A DNA stretch of 64,000 bases, taken from positions 1-64,000 of the IMG/VR virus record IMGVR_UViG_3300008469_000001; one strand, given 5' to 3'. The notes beneath the pieces were generated by a model, which was given only the letters and a program-made list of their open reading frames with translations, had not been told where the DNA came from and did no database searches. Position numbers and translations under genes: made by a program. Positions 26,735 through 36,756 of the stretch are shown here, one piece after another. Origin of the DNA: a virus. Numbering within the stretch: position 1 is the first letter of the stretch; each line of letters begins with the position of its first letter.

Positions 26735-27811
26735 CTATGATTCTGCCATACCAGCAGATGATTGAGGTATTGCTAAAGAACCACCTAAAACATTTGAAGC
26801 AGCTTCTGTCGCCCAGACCATTTTTTGTACTTTACCATGTTGAGCACCATCATATCCACCCATCATAAAACCTACTTTTTCAGACCCTAATGCATTAGAC
26901 TCTCCAAATCCTTCTGTAAAACAAACAACATTTGAAACAGAATTATTAATCATATCAATTCTCCAATTATTTGCTGTACCATAATCAATCCAATACCCTC
27001 TATCTTTATCTTTTGATAAGCCTGCTGCGTGTTGTCTTATATTTTGGGTTGTTCCAGATGAAGTACTAACAGTTAAATATTCATATTTTAGTGTAGTTCT
27101 ATCTGCCTGACCAGCTTGTGTTACATAACCAAAATTCTCAGAAGACAGTCCTTGTCTACCCATTCCATGTCCTCCAAGTGATGAAGATTCTAATGAACAA
27201 GTATCAGTCGTTACTGTTAATTTTGACCAACCTGCTCCTTCATTACAAAGATATAATTTAGATTGAGAATATATATTATATAATGTAGATTTTGTATTAT
27301 GATGTGTTATGTTACCAATGTATGATTCAACTTCTGTGAGATAAATAATTTTGTCCACATGCCTCCCAGTTCTAGTGTGTATAGAGGTATCATTTGCAGT
27401 ACTAGTCGATGTATCACCAAAATAATAACCTTTTAACTCAGAACTACCACCAGGGGAATATTGTGATGTTACAGAACCAATTTGTCCAATTTCTGTACCC
27501 GTTTCAGTAACAGTATTAAATCTTTGGACTCTTTGGGCATAAACATATCCACTTTTATATCCACCATTAATAAATCCTTTTGTTTTTAATGGTCTAATAG
27601 TTAGTGATTTCGTCATTATTGCAACTTTATTCATAATATTAGTAAATTCATCTTCTATTGCCGCTTTCGATGTGTATCTATCATCATGGTTGTGTGTACT
27701 TGTATCTACCATTGATGATGGAATTCCATGTATAGCACCATATTCAATTTTACCATCATTTCCAATAATTACTTGTCCATCAGATGATGTTATACCTTTA
27801 AGATTAGCCAT
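26735..27811 (-). CDS. Tail-fibre protein with kelch-like beta units
   Basis: 358 residues. It has the N-terminal module DGKIEYGAIHGIPSSMVD with THNHDDRY, a short helical stretch, then a beta-rich domain rich in Gly, Ser, Thr and Tyr. Units such as GGYKSGYVYAQRVQRFNT, LKGYYFGDTS, RGYWIDYG and KVGFMMGGYDGAQHGKVQKM recur at roughly regular spacing, suggesting a beta propeller. A KTKGFINxG element is shared with the next gene. It is the first gene of the three-fibre cluster, following the methyltransferase gene. Confidence 0.65.
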   Translation of the reverse strand: MANLKGITSSDGQVIIGNDGKIEYGAIHGIPSSMVDTSTHNHDDRYTSKAAIEDEFTNIMNKVAIMTKSLTIRPLKTKGFINGGYKSGYVYAQRVQRFNTVTETGTEIGQIGSVTSQYSPGGSSELKGYYFGDTSTSTANDTSIHTRTGRHVDKIIYLTEVESYIGNITHHNTKSTLYNIYSQSKLYLCNEGAGWSKLTVTTDTCSLESSSLGGHGMGRQGLSSENFGYVTQAGQADRTTLKYEYLTVSTSSGTTQNIRQHAAGLSKDKDRGYWIDYGTANNWRIDMINNSVSNVVCFTEGFGESNALGSEKVGFMMGGYDGAQHGKVQKMVWATEAASNVLGGSLAIPQSSAGMAES

Positions 27812-27827
27812 TTATTTTATTCCTCAT

Positions 27828-28454
27828 TCAAAATATGATAACACACAAACCATTCCAATAATCATTTTTGGATTCGCCTTTTGTTTTCATATCTATTTTT
27901 TCTTTGTATTTCAATTTAATATTTTCCAGACCAAACTCAATACCAACATCAACGGTTTCAAAATTATAATCATCAAATACCAACACAGAGTCTTTAAACA
28001 AACTTTCATACATCACAATAAATGTTACTATATCGTTCAATTGATGTGATCCATCATAAAAGATTATATCAAATTTACAACCATACAATTTTTCAAAAAT
28101 TCCTTTTGAAAATATGTTTCCATCAATTTGTGTTATATTATCAAGACCAGAAATATTATCTAAAAATACCTTCTTTGGTTTATTTATATATTTTTGATAT
28201 TTTTTTTCAATACTTACAACTTCTTGTTCTTCCCAACTATCTATTGTTGTAATGGTTGATGCAGATAAGGCTATTGGGATAGTGCAGGCACCACAGAATG
28301 TCCCTATTTCCAATACATTCATATCACTACACAATACATTTAAAAAGTTTTGTGTTTTTGGGCTTGTCAAACCATGAATATCATAAACCCATTGTCTTAA
28401 TTCAATTTTGTTATTTAAAGCATTTTGAACTCTATCTTGTAAGTTTATCACATT
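27828..28454 (-). CDS. Class I SAM-dependent methyltransferase
   Basis: About 208 residues from the ATG at 28454, chosen for a GGA 6 nt upstream; the open frame reaches 28523 inside the preceding gene. Motif I is NVLEIGTFCGACTIPIALS and motif II is TIDSWEE, followed by a CKFDIIFYDGSHQLNDIV segment and VLVFDDYNF, the layout of the Methyltransf_24 group. The substrate is unknown. It overlaps by 23 nt the gene for a TIM-barrel/Fe-S-like protein and precedes the fibre genes, so modification of a small molecule, a glycan or the fibres is possible. Confidence 0.75.
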   Translation of the reverse strand, partial: NVINLQDRVQNALNNKIELRQWVYDIHGLTSPKTQNFLNVLCSDMNVLEIGTFCGACTIPIALSASTITTIDSWEEQEVVSIEKKYQKYINKPKKVFLDNISGLDNITQIDGNIFSKGIFEKLYGCKFDIIFYDGSHQLNDIVTFIVMYESLFKDSVLVFDDYNFETVDVGIEFGLENIKLKYKEKIDMKTKGESKNDYWNGLCVIIF

Positions 28455-29451
28455 CATCACATTTCCAACAATCAAAATTACAGTTTTTTGTAGTTTCAAT
28501 CCATACATTAAATCTTTTATCACTTATATTATATTTATCTTTTAACAAATGAAACTCATCATATATTGGTTCATTCAATCTAAACCTTTCAATGATACCA
28601 ATACTATTCTTGAATACATTTTTAGATTCTCTTCCATGCAATTTAAATACATCAATCATACTTAAACCATCTATAAATGATTTATTAAATGGTATATTAC
28701 TTTTCTTAAATTTATAGGAGTTATCATTCTTTTCCCATTCAGTACAACTAATTTTATTCATTGATGAATTAAAAAATACATCTGATTGAGTTTCTAAATT
28801 ATTATGAGAATTATAAAGAAAGTGTTCTTCCTGAATTGGACAATTACCGACACAATTTTCATTAAACAATATACTCAAATACAATTTTTTATTCAATTTT
28901 GTTTCTGCTACTTTTCTAGCTTCATCAATAATTTTGAGTTTATTTTGGTTTCTCATTAAATTTCTATCTAAATTCACATAATCAAAACCATTCATAAAAG
29001 CATCATACACTTGTCTTGGTTCATCAAGAGCCCAAAGAACAGTATTTTTAATAAACATATCAGGAAACTCTTTTTGAATTTCACCAAACATTAACCAAGA
29101 TGTAAAAGGAATTGTTATGCTTCTAAGACCCATATTATAAAGCGGTTTTAAGTGGGTTATAAAGGTTTGTAGGTTATTGTAGTTTGGGGATATAAATTTA
29201 TTATTGAAAACTGCAGAAACAGTTACATTAGTTGCTTGTTGAATTATCAAAGCATTACCTATCATTGATACAATATCATCTTCTGAAAAGATTGTTCCCA
29301 TTGCATCTTGATCGAATGGTGGTATTCTTACAGTAAAATAAATGTCATAAATTAAATCTTTATTTTCAAAAATAAATGGTATAAGCTCTGTTTCTATATA
29401 TTCAGGTGTTAAATCAGGGTATAAAGGTAGAGAAAAAGTTTGATTTATCAT
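28432..29451 (-). CDS. TIM-barrel-like protein with cysteine motifs (U32/radical-SAM-like)
   Basis: 339 residues. The middle shows alternating helices and strands as in a TIM barrel (GLRSITIPFTSWLMFGEIQ, FDYVNLDRNLMRN), then LYLSILFNENCVGNCPIQEEH, a Cys pair similar to U32-peptidase-like and related proteins. The last 20 residues carry CNFDCWKC, an exact CxxxCxxC as in radical SAM enzymes, plus one more Cys (DEC). In radical SAM enzymes this motif is N-terminal, so here it is either an extra Fe-S site or a truncated domain. An ATTGTAAAATA box (29481-29491) lies 30 nt upstream. The next gene is a methyltransferase. Confidence 0.5.
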   Translation of the reverse strand: MINQTFSLPLYPDLTPEYIETELIPFIFENKDLIYDIYFTVRIPPFDQDAMGTIFSEDDIVSMIGNALIIQQATNVTVSAVFNNKFISPNYNNLQTFITHLKPLYNMGLRSITIPFTSWLMFGEIQKEFPDMFIKNTVLWALDEPRQVYDAFMNGFDYVNLDRNLMRNQNKLKIIDEARKVAETKLNKKLYLSILFNENCVGNCPIQEEHFLYNSHNNLETQSDVFFNSSMNKISCTEWEKNDNSYKFKKSNIPFNKSFIDGLSMIDVFKLHGRESKNVFKNSIGIIERFRLNEPIYDEFHLLKDKYNISDKRFNVWIETTKNCNFDCWKCDECDKLTR

Positions 29452-29456
29452 GGAAA

Positions 29457-29484
29457 AATAACCCCTAGTTTTTTAAGGGTTATT
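29457..29484 (-). terminator. Terminator after the giant fibre gene
   Basis: AATAACCC pairs with GGGTTATT around a 12-nt loop. On the minus strand the second arm runs into TTTTT. It lies 8 nt past the stop of 29492-36013. Confidence 0.7.
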
Positions 29485-29491
29485 TTACAAT
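29481..29491 (-). promoter_or_regulatory. Early-type promoter variant ATTGTAAAATA
   Basis: The third copy of this variant, 30 nt before the ATG of the TIM-barrel-like protein. It overlaps one arm of the terminator hairpin. Confidence 0.35.
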
Positions 29492-32400
29492 TTATTTAAT
29501 TAGTTTTTTTAACTCATCAATTTGTTTTTGTTGATCTTTAACTACTTCAACTAACATAGATGTTAGTTTAGAGTAATTCATACCTTCAACTGTTCCATCT
29601 TCTGACTTTTCAACCAATTCTGGAATAACTTTATCAACTTCTTCAGCAATAAAACCTATATCAGATTTTCCACTTTTTTTCCAATCATAAGTAACACCTT
29701 GTAATTGTGATACTTTTTCAAATGCATTTTCAATTGGTTTAACATTTTCTTTAAATCTTATTGAAGATGTTTCAACAATAGATGTTGCACTCATTGTTCC
29801 ATTTATAGTTACATCACCTGTAACAGTTCCACCAGATAAAGGTAAATAATCTAAGTTGTCAACACCTAAAGCAGTTTGTACTTGAGAAATCGTACTAGGT
29901 CTAATATAATTATCATCATCCGTATTAACTTGTGTCATAATATAACCGATTGAAGAATTAGTAGTATCATATTCACTTCTAAATAATCTAGCAGTAATAT
30001 CACTTGATGAATCCCTTATAACCACAGTTGAAGCAGTTGATGCTGTTGCTGAATTATAACCATCTAGTTTATCTGAATCTGCCGCTTTCGATGTTAATCC
30101 AAGTTTATTATCTAATGCTTCTTGTAAACCATCAACATTCGATATTGTATGATTGTGTGAATCATCAGCAACTGTTGCAGTAATAGTTATATTACTACTT
30201 CCATCAAAACTAGCAGAACCCGATAGATCCCCACCAAATGCTATAGTTCTAGCAGTTGTTAATGTATCTGCTTCTGGGTGATAATGATCAGCATAAATTC
30301 TTTGGTCGTATTTCCCAACACCATCCCAATTTGTTGTACTATCTCTTGAAATTCTATAATAAAGAGCATCTCCATCATATTCTGCATTCAACTGAATATT
30401 TGATGTAGAACCACTACCAGTTAAATTTACCATCATTCCACTATATCCTGAATAACTTACAGAATAAATACCTTGTGCTCCAACTGTATCTTCATCACCT
30501 GCATCAATATTTCCTCTGTAGTGTAAAAATTTATTATCTGATGCTGTTTGGTGATTAGATAAATTTGTTTCGATAGCACTAGATCTCGCATCATTACTTG
30601 ATACATATCCAGCAAATGATTCATCATTAGTTGTATCAACAGAATTAATTAAAGTAACAATTTCAGCAAATGAATCTTTATCTGCATCAGATGATGAAAG
30701 TATTGCATCGATTCTTGATTTTTCATTATCAATATTTGTTTGTAAAGTGTTATCTGCTGCAATTCTTGCACTTTCTTCTGAATCAATATTTGTTTGTAAT
30801 GTATTCTCACTATCTTTTGCTCTTGTGATTTCATTTGAAAGATTTGTTGTTAGTGTACTTTCACTAGATTTTGCTCTTGTGATTTCATCATTTAAATTAG
30901 TTGTTAATGTATTATCTGCTGCAATTCTTGCACTTTCTTCTGAATCAATATTTGTTTGTAATGTACTCTCACTATCTTTTGCTCTTGTGATTTCATCAGT
31001 AACTGATGATTCAATTGTAGAACTTCTAACATCATTACTAGAAACATATCCTGCAAATGATTCATCATTAGTTGTATCAACAGAATTAATTAAAGTAACA
31101 ATTTCCGCAAATGAATCTTTATCTGCATCAGATGATGAAAGTATTGCATCGATTCTTGATTTTTCATTATCAATATTTGTTTGTAATGTACTCTCACTAT
31201 CTTTTGCTCTTGTGATTTCATCATTTAAATTAGTTGTTAATGTATTATCTGCTGCAATTCTTGCACTTTCTTCACTATCAATATTTGTTTGTAATGTACT
31301 CTCACTATCTTTTGCTCTTGTGATTTCATTTGAAAGATTAGTTGTTAGTGTATTATCTGTTGCAATTCTTGCACTTTCTTCACTATCAATATTTGATTGT
31401 AAATCATTATCTGCATTTGTTCTTGCTGTAATTTCATTATTTAAATTAGTAGTTAAAGTATTATCTGCTGCAATTCTTGCACTTTCTTCTGAATCAATAT
31501 TTGATTGTAAAGTAGTTTCAGATGTTTCTGCTCTTGATTTCTCAGTATCTACATCAGTATGTACTTCATTAATTGCATTAACTAAATTTGATTGTGTATC
31601 AGTATCTAATGCAATAAGTTGTCCTTCTACATCTTTAGCTCTATCTATTTCAGCAGTTAAATTTGATGTAATAGTTATATTTGCATTTGTTCTAGCAGTA
31701 ATTTCATCATTTAATTTTGTTGTAGCACTATTACTTAAATCTGTAATAGCATTATTTAAATCACTATCAGCATTTTCAAAAGCAGTGGTTACATTTTGAA
31801 TTGCTGCTAGTCTTTCAGCATCACTAGACATTGCTGACGAAATAGAATCAAGTTGTGTTTGTAATCCATTTTCAATATCAGTTGCTCTTGTTATTTCTGA
31901 AGCTAAATCACTTGTAATTTCATTCTCTTTTGATTGTGCTCTTGATTTCTCAGTTGTTAAAGCTGTATTAATTGTATTTTCTGCAGATGTTGCTCTTGAA
32001 ATCTCTGAATCAATTGAATTTTCTAAACTATTTTCTTTAGATGTAGCTCTACTAGTTTCACTAACAATACTAGAACTTAAATCATTCTCTGATTGAGTGG
32101 CTCTTGTTATCTCATTAGATATTGTTGTTGTAATACCACTTTCAGATGTTGTTGTATTTGATACTACTTTGTTTATAGCAGAAACTAAAGATGTTGGTAA
32201 GTTACCATCATTATCTTGTAACTTATTTGATAACCCTGTTAATAATCCTTCTGTTGAAATTGCTCTTGAAATCTCATTGGTTATGGTTGTTTCGATTTGT
32301 TCTTCTTTACTTGTAGCTCTAGTTACTTCATCATTAATTAAAGTTTCTGAATCTGTATTCATTTCTATTATTTTATTATCCAATGTATCCATAGTTACAA

Positions 32401-35400
32401 TTGTATCTTGAATAATATTACCTTCACCATCAATATATGGAATTTTAACAGATGAATTAACACCTAATTCTTGCCATGTTAAAATTGGTTGAATACCAGA
32501 TGTTCCTCTATCAACACTAATAATACCATCTAAATATGGTGTATCAGTTGTTCCATCATTTAATATAATTTCATTATTTTCTACTGCAAGTGTTACAACA
32601 TTAGTTACATTTTGATCACCAATAATATTTAAATCACCTTCTATTGTAACATTTGTAGCAAAACTAACTTCACCAGTTACACTTTGAGGTGTTGTTTGAC
32701 CTTTACTCAATGAATCATCTGAAACTGTTTGTACTAAAGTATTATGTGCTGTTTCTAAATCAGTAATTGTTGCAGCTAATTCAGTTTCTACACCATCTAA
32801 CTTTGTATCCACAGTTGATTTATCATAAATATTATCTGCTGTTATATTTGTTACATTAATTTCTGATGCATTCAACGAACCATTTAATGCTAAACCAGAC
32901 TCACTAATAATTGTATTTTCACCAAGGTAAATTGTATTTGAACTTACATAAACTTCACCAATTTTCTTATCTGGTGATCCAATATTTAATATACTGTCTG
33001 TTTCAGGAACTAAATTACCTTTAAATACAATATCATCACCAGATTTAACAAACATACTATCAATTGTAGTTGATGTAGATGTTGCATTGGTATCAATCTC
33101 AGACTTTAATGAATTAATAGCTTTAGTTAAATCAGTTTTATCATTTGTTGATAAAGTTGAAATATCACCTTCGACTGTCGTTGCTCTTGTAATTTCATTT
33201 GTTAAACCATCTGTTAATGTGGTTTCAGCAGAAGTTGCTCTATCTATTTCATTATCCAAATCTATTCCAATTTGATTATCAAAATCTACTGCTCTACTAA
33301 TCTCATCATTTAATGATGATGTTAATGTGGTTTCAGAATTTGTTGCTCTTGATACTTCACTATTTACTGCAGATACAATGTTTGTAGTTACAGATGTACT
33401 TAAATTTGCTAAATCCCCTTCAACAGATTTTGCTCTGGAGATTTCATTATCCAAATCAGTTGTTAAAGTATCAGTTGTTGTATCATTTTCTAATGTTGAA
33501 ACTCTTAAATCCAATGATGAATTAAGTGTTGAAATTTCACCATCTACATAGTTTTGTGTTGCAACTGTTTTATTAACAAATTGTGATGTACCTAAATCCC
33601 ATTCAGAAATTTGAATATTAGATTGATTACCATTCTCATACCATTTAATAACAGTTTGTTCACCTTCATCACCTCTTCTAATTAAAATAGAACCATCTTG
33701 TGTTGGTGCTCCAGTAGTAACATTAGAGTTTAATATAAGTTTATTATCATCAACATCAATAGATGTTGCGTTTACAGTAGTAGTAGTTCCTTCAACGGTT
33801 AAATCTTTTTTAATAACAACACTTTCATTGATTGTTAAATCCGAGTTTAATTCTTGTTCATTTGTTGTTTTATTACTAATATAATCATCAAATTTAGTAT
33901 TCAATGTAGATTCTACATTTGTTGCTCTTGTTGTTTCAGTATCAATATTGTTTTGCAGTGTTGTATCAGCATCTGTTCTATCAGTTTTTTCTGTTGTAAT
34001 AAGACCTTGTAAATTTGTATCACCTGAAATTCTTGCATCTATCTCATTATCAATATTACCTTGTAATGATGTGTCTGCAGATGTTCTATTTGTAGTTTCA
34101 CTTGATAAATCAGTTGATATATTTGTTTCACTTAATTTAGCTCTAGATATTTCTTCATTAACTGCATTAACTAAATTTGTTTTATCATCTGTTGTCAAAT
34201 TTGTTAAATCACCTTCAACTGTTTTAGCTCTTGTAGTTTCATCAGTAATTGATGATTGTAAATCTAATTCAATTGATTCGGCTCTTGCTTTTTCTGTATT
34301 GATTGATGATTGTAGTGTTGCATCAGAATTTGTTCTTGCATCACTTTCATCTGAAAGTTGTGTTGTTAATGTATTAACATCTGTTTCTCTTTCAGAAATT
34401 TCAGTATTTAAATCAGTTCTTATGGTATCTTCAACATTTGTTGCTCTTGTTGTTTCAGTATCAATATTTGATTGAATAGTGTTATCTGATGATATTCTTG
34501 CAGATTTCTCATTATCAATTTGTGTTTGTAAATCATCAATACTATCATTAGATGTGTTTTGTAAATCAGTAATATCGTTAGCTAATATAGTTTCTTGACT
34601 TATTGCTCTTACTTTTTCTTTATTAATTTCATCTAATGTAAAAATCTTTCCAGATACTTCATCTTGTAAGAATGAACCATTTTGTTGTTTAACTGGAATT
34701 GTAACTTTATCATTTGTTTCGTCAAAAGTAACTAATGCTAAAACACCTTCATCTCCTCTATCAATCTCTAATCCAGCGTCATCTGTTGGTATACCTGAAA
34801 ACCCTTTATTAATAGTGATTATATTGTCTTCAACTGTTAATGTTGTAGTTTGAATATCTACATTCTCACCTTTGATTGTTACATTACCATCAATGTTAGT
34901 ATTTCCATCTATTTGTAAATCACCGTGAATAGTTTGATTACCACCAACTGTTACATCACTATCAATTGAAACTGTTCCATTAATAGTTGTATTATTAGGA
35001 ATATTTGTTACATCATTAGTTTCATCCCATTGAACTATAGTTGTTTTAGTTTCATCACCTCTTTCAACTTCAATCCCTGCATTTTGTGTTGGAGTTCCAA
35101 CAGCATTAGCATTTAATGTTACAATATTATCATCAAGTTTGATTTCTTCTGTTTGAATTGTTGTGGTTGTTCCTTTAACAGTTAAATCACCATTAATAGT
35201 TTGATTACCACCAACTGATAAATTACCTGTTATAGTTTCATTAGCATCAACTGTTACATCATTATTTAATGTAGTTATACCATCAACAACTAAATTGGTA
35301 TCAACATTTAAGTTACCTTTAATTTCTGCATCAAAATCAGCAATAAATTTATTAACAATTGTTACAGTTCCTTGAACTGATAAATTACCACCAATATCAA

Positions 35401-36013
35401 CACTTCCACCTAATGTTTGATCACCAGTGAATGTTGTTGCACCTTCTACATTAAAACTACCTTTAACATCTAAATCTTTTCTTAATGTAGTGTTACCATT
35501 CTTCAGTATTTCAACATAGTTAGTATCAACCTCTATGAAATAATCATTAGGGTTATTTTCATCTTCTGTTACAGCAAAGTTTCTATCGGCAACAATAAAT
35601 CTTCTATCAACCCAGTCAAATGCTTTATTAATAACTATGTAACATTGTCCCGATACTGCTTCTTCAAAAACTATTTCAATTTGATTCTCATCAACATCAA
35701 CAGTAAAATTTTTTACATATATCTTATCATTTTGATCATATATTATAATTTGTATGTTATCAGTTTGAAAATCAATTGGAATTGACCAAATTTCTGAGGC
35801 ATCAACTTTTTCATATGTAAAAATCTCTTTTCTATCTGTTAATGGAAACCATCTACCATGATTACTACTATCTAAATCAGCATAAATGAAAAGAATTCCA
35901 TCAACAACATACAATTCTCCATGTCTTGCATATCTTGGTAATTCTTTATCACTAAATGCTGCAGTTATTCTATTGTCCGTCACAATAGATTGAATCATCA
36001 ATTTTTCAGCCAT
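29492..36013 (-). CDS. Giant tail fibre with S74 intramolecular chaperone domain
   Basis: 2,173 residues. Residues 1-190 are a beta-rich attachment region. About 190-480 and several later blocks contain repeating Gly/Asn/Thr modules (VGGNQTINGDLTVKGTT, then IVTLNANA and a GIEVERGDE element), like trimeric beta-helix shafts. Most of the rest is a heptad-type region of repeats such as STLQTNIDSEESARIAADNT and EITRAKDSE, predicted as a trimeric coiled coil. The last about 100 residues are a Peptidase_S74 domain (SSIRFKENVKPIENAF, then GFIAEEVDKVIPELV), which trimerises the fibre and then cuts itself off. It is cotranscribed with the acidic gene upstream and terminated at 29457-29484. Confidence 0.9.
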   Translation of the reverse strand: MAEKLMIQSIVTDNRITAAFSDKELPRYARHGELYVVDGILFIYADLDSSNHGRWFPLTDRKEIFTYEKVDASEIWSIPIDFQTDNIQIIIYDQNDKIYVKNFTVDVDENQIEIVFEEAVSGQCYIVINKAFDWVDRRFIVADRNFAVTEDENNPNDYFIEVDTNYVEILKNGNTTLRKDLDVKGSFNVEGATTFTGDQTLGGSVDIGGNLSVQGTVTIVNKFIADFDAEIKGNLNVDTNLVVDGITTLNNDVTVDANETITGNLSVGGNQTINGDLTVKGTTTTIQTEEIKLDDNIVTLNANAVGTPTQNAGIEVERGDETKTTIVQWDETNDVTNIPNNTTINGTVSIDSDVTVGGNQTIHGDLQIDGNTNIDGNVTIKGENVDIQTTTLTVEDNIITINKGFSGIPTDDAGLEIDRGDEGVLALVTFDETNDKVTIPVKQQNGSFLQDEVSGKIFTLDEINKEKVRAISQETILANDITDLQNTSNDSIDDLQTQIDNEKSARISSDNTIQSNIDTETTRATNVEDTIRTDLNTEISERETDVNTLTTQLSDESDARTNSDATLQSSINTEKARAESIELDLQSSITDETTRAKTVEGDLTNLTTDDKTNLVNAVNEEISRAKLSETNISTDLSSETTNRTSADTSLQGNIDNEIDARISGDTNLQGLITTEKTDRTDADTTLQNNIDTETTRATNVESTLNTKFDDYISNKTTNEQELNSDLTINESVVIKKDLTVEGTTTTVNATSIDVDDNKLILNSNVTTGAPTQDGSILIRRGDEGEQTVIKWYENGNQSNIQISEWDLGTSQFVNKTVATQNYVDGEISTLNSSLDLRVSTLENDTTTDTLTTDLDNEISRAKSVEGDLANLSTSVTTNIVSAVNSEVSRATNSETTLTSSLNDEISRAVDFDNQIGIDLDNEIDRATSAETTLTDGLTNEITRATTVEGDISTLSTNDKTDLTKAINSLKSEIDTNATSTSTTIDSMFVKSGDDIVFKGNLVPETDSILNIGSPDKKIGEVYVSSNTIYLGENTIISESGLALNGSLNASEINVTNITADNIYDKSTVDTKLDGVETELAATITDLETAHNTLVQTVSDDSLSKGQTTPQSVTGEVSFATNVTIEGDLNIIGDQNVTNVVTLAVENNEIILNDGTTDTPYLDGIISVDRGTSGIQPILTWQELGVNSSVKIPYIDGEGNIIQDTIVTMDTLDNKIIEMNTDSETLINDEVTRATSKEEQIETTITNEISRAISTEGLLTGLSNKLQDNDGNLPTSLVSAINKVVSNTTTSESGITTTISNEITRATQSENDLSSSIVSETSRATSKENSLENSIDSEISRATSAENTINTALTTEKSRAQSKENEITSDLASEITRATDIENGLQTQLDSISSAMSSDAERLAAIQNVTTAFENADSDLNNAITDLSNSATTKLNDEITARTNANITITSNLTAEIDRAKDVEGQLIALDTDTQSNLVNAINEVHTDVDTEKSRAETSETTLQSNIDSEESARIAADNTLTTNLNNEITARTNADNDLQSNIDSEESARIATDNTLTTNLSNEITRAKDSESTLQTNIDSEESARIAADNTLTTNLNDEITRAKDSESTLQTNIDNEKSRIDAILSSSDADKDSFAEIVTLINSVDTTNDESFAGYVSSNDVRSSTIESSVTDEITRAKDSESTLQTNIDSEESARIAADNTLTTNLNDEITRAKSSESTLTTNLSNEITRAKDSENTLQTNIDSEESARIAADNTLQTNIDNEKSRIDAILSSSDADKDSFAEIVTLINSVDTTNDESFAGYVSSNDARSSAIETNLSNHQTASDNKFLHYRGNIDAGDEDTVGAQGIYSVSYSGYSGMMVNLTGSGSTSNIQLNAEYDGDALYYRISRDSTTNWDGVGKYDQRIYADHYHPEADTLTTARTIAFGGDLSGSASFDGSSNITITATVADDSHNHTISNVDGLQEALDNKLGLTSKAADSDKLDGYNSATASTASTVVIRDSSSDITARLFRSEYDTTNSSIGYIMTQVNTDDDNYIRPSTISQVQTALGVDNLDYLPLSGGTVTGDVTINGTMSATSIVETSSIRFKENVKPIENAFEKVSQLQGVTYDWKKSGKSDIGFIAEEVDKVIPELVEKSEDGTVEGMNYSKLTSMLVEVVKDQQKQIDELKKLIK
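30603..30745 (-). repeat. 143-bp near-identical repeat, copy 1
   Basis: Differs by two bases from 31044-31186, exactly 441 bp (147 codons) away. Both encode the SSSDADKDSFAEIVTLINSV segment of the fibre. Confidence 0.85.
31044..31186 (-). repeat. 143-bp near-identical repeat, copy 2
   Basis: Second copy of the fibre coding repeat. The high DNA identity, including silent positions, points to a recent in-frame duplication or gene conversion. Confidence 0.85.
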
Positions 36014-36032
36014 TTTCTTTATCCCCTTTTAA

Positions 36033-36677
36033 TTATTTAACTTCTAATACTTTAAAGATTTGTTTGATTTCATCAATTAATCCATTCATATTATCACTTT
36101 TAGTCATTTGACTTTTAACCATTGTTTCAATTAAAGTATCAATCGATTTCCAATACTTTGTCTTGTTTAATGATTTACCAGTAATCTCATCTTTACTATC
36201 AGCAAATGATTTCTTAACATCTTTAGTAATCAATTTAATAATTTCATTTAAAGTTTCTGTTTTCATTGATACCATTGGGTGTACAAACATTGTTTGTCCA
36301 CCATCTTCAAAATCAATAATTGTTGAACTAGTAGTATGTTGAATTTCAGTCATACCAACCATTTCTTCTATTGTTTTATCAACATCTTCAAAATCTTCAT
36401 CATCTGTTTCATCTGTTGGTTCTGATGTTTCACTATCAGTTGTTTCATCTGTTTCTTCCTCAACACCAGCATCATCATTTGCTTCTTCTGCTCCCTCTAC
36501 AGGTGCTTCATCTGCACCAGAATCTTCTGATGGTGTATCATCTTCCAAAGATGCCTCTGGGTCATCAGGTTTTTTAGCAGGTGTTTCAGCAGGTGTTTCA
36601 GCAGGTGCTTCTTCATCTGCTTCTAACAGTTTTTTATTCAAAACTGTTTCTTCAAGAATTTTATTTAATCTAGACAT
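36033..36677 (-). CDS. Acidic Pro/Thr/Glu-rich protein, possible core or scaffold component
   Basis: 214 residues from the ATG at 36677 (GGAG 6 nt upstream; the frame opens at a TTG four codons earlier). Residues 1-20 are a helix starting MSRLNKILEETVLNKKLLE, residues about 20-100 are very acidic with PAETPAETPAKKP and long Glu/Asp/Thr runs, and the C-terminal half is a folded helical domain. The start resembles that of other phage virion-associated proteins here (short helix, then acidic tract), such as the product of 16786-17403. An acidic tract next to structural genes suggests a scaffold or chaperone, but no family match is visible. A late-type box (AATAAATA) is at 36707-36714. Confidence 0.6.
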   Translation of the reverse strand: MSRLNKILEETVLNKKLLEADEEAPAETPAETPAKKPDDPEASLEDDTPSEDSGADEAPVEGAEEANDDAGVEEETDETTDSETSEPTDETDDEDFEDVDKTIEEMVGMTEIQHTTSSTIIDFEDGGQTMFVHPMVSMKTETLNEIIKLITKDVKKSFADSKDEITGKSLNKTKYWKSIDTLIETMVKSQMTKSDNMNGLIDEIKQIFKVLEVK

Positions 36678-36706
36678 ATTAAACTCCAATTAACACATTT
36701 TTTCTT

Positions 36707-36714
36707 TATTTATT
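36707..36714 (-). promoter_or_regulatory. Late-type promoter box (AATAAATA variant)
   Basis: AATAAATA followed by AAGAAA on the minus strand, 30 nt before the ATG at 36677, heading the acidic gene and giant fibre transcript. Confidence 0.4.
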
Positions 36715-36756
36715 ACAACAAACTATATTTTTTTATTAAAAAGGTATTTGACTAAA

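Noticed and set aside
30747-31799. 350-codon open frame on the + strand
   Set aside because: Antisense to the repetitive fibre gene. Its Ser/Val/Leu-rich sequence is the reverse reading of the repeats, and it has no ribosome site.
33948-34475. 175-codon open frame on the + strand
   Set aside because: Also a shadow of the fibre repeats on the opposite strand.
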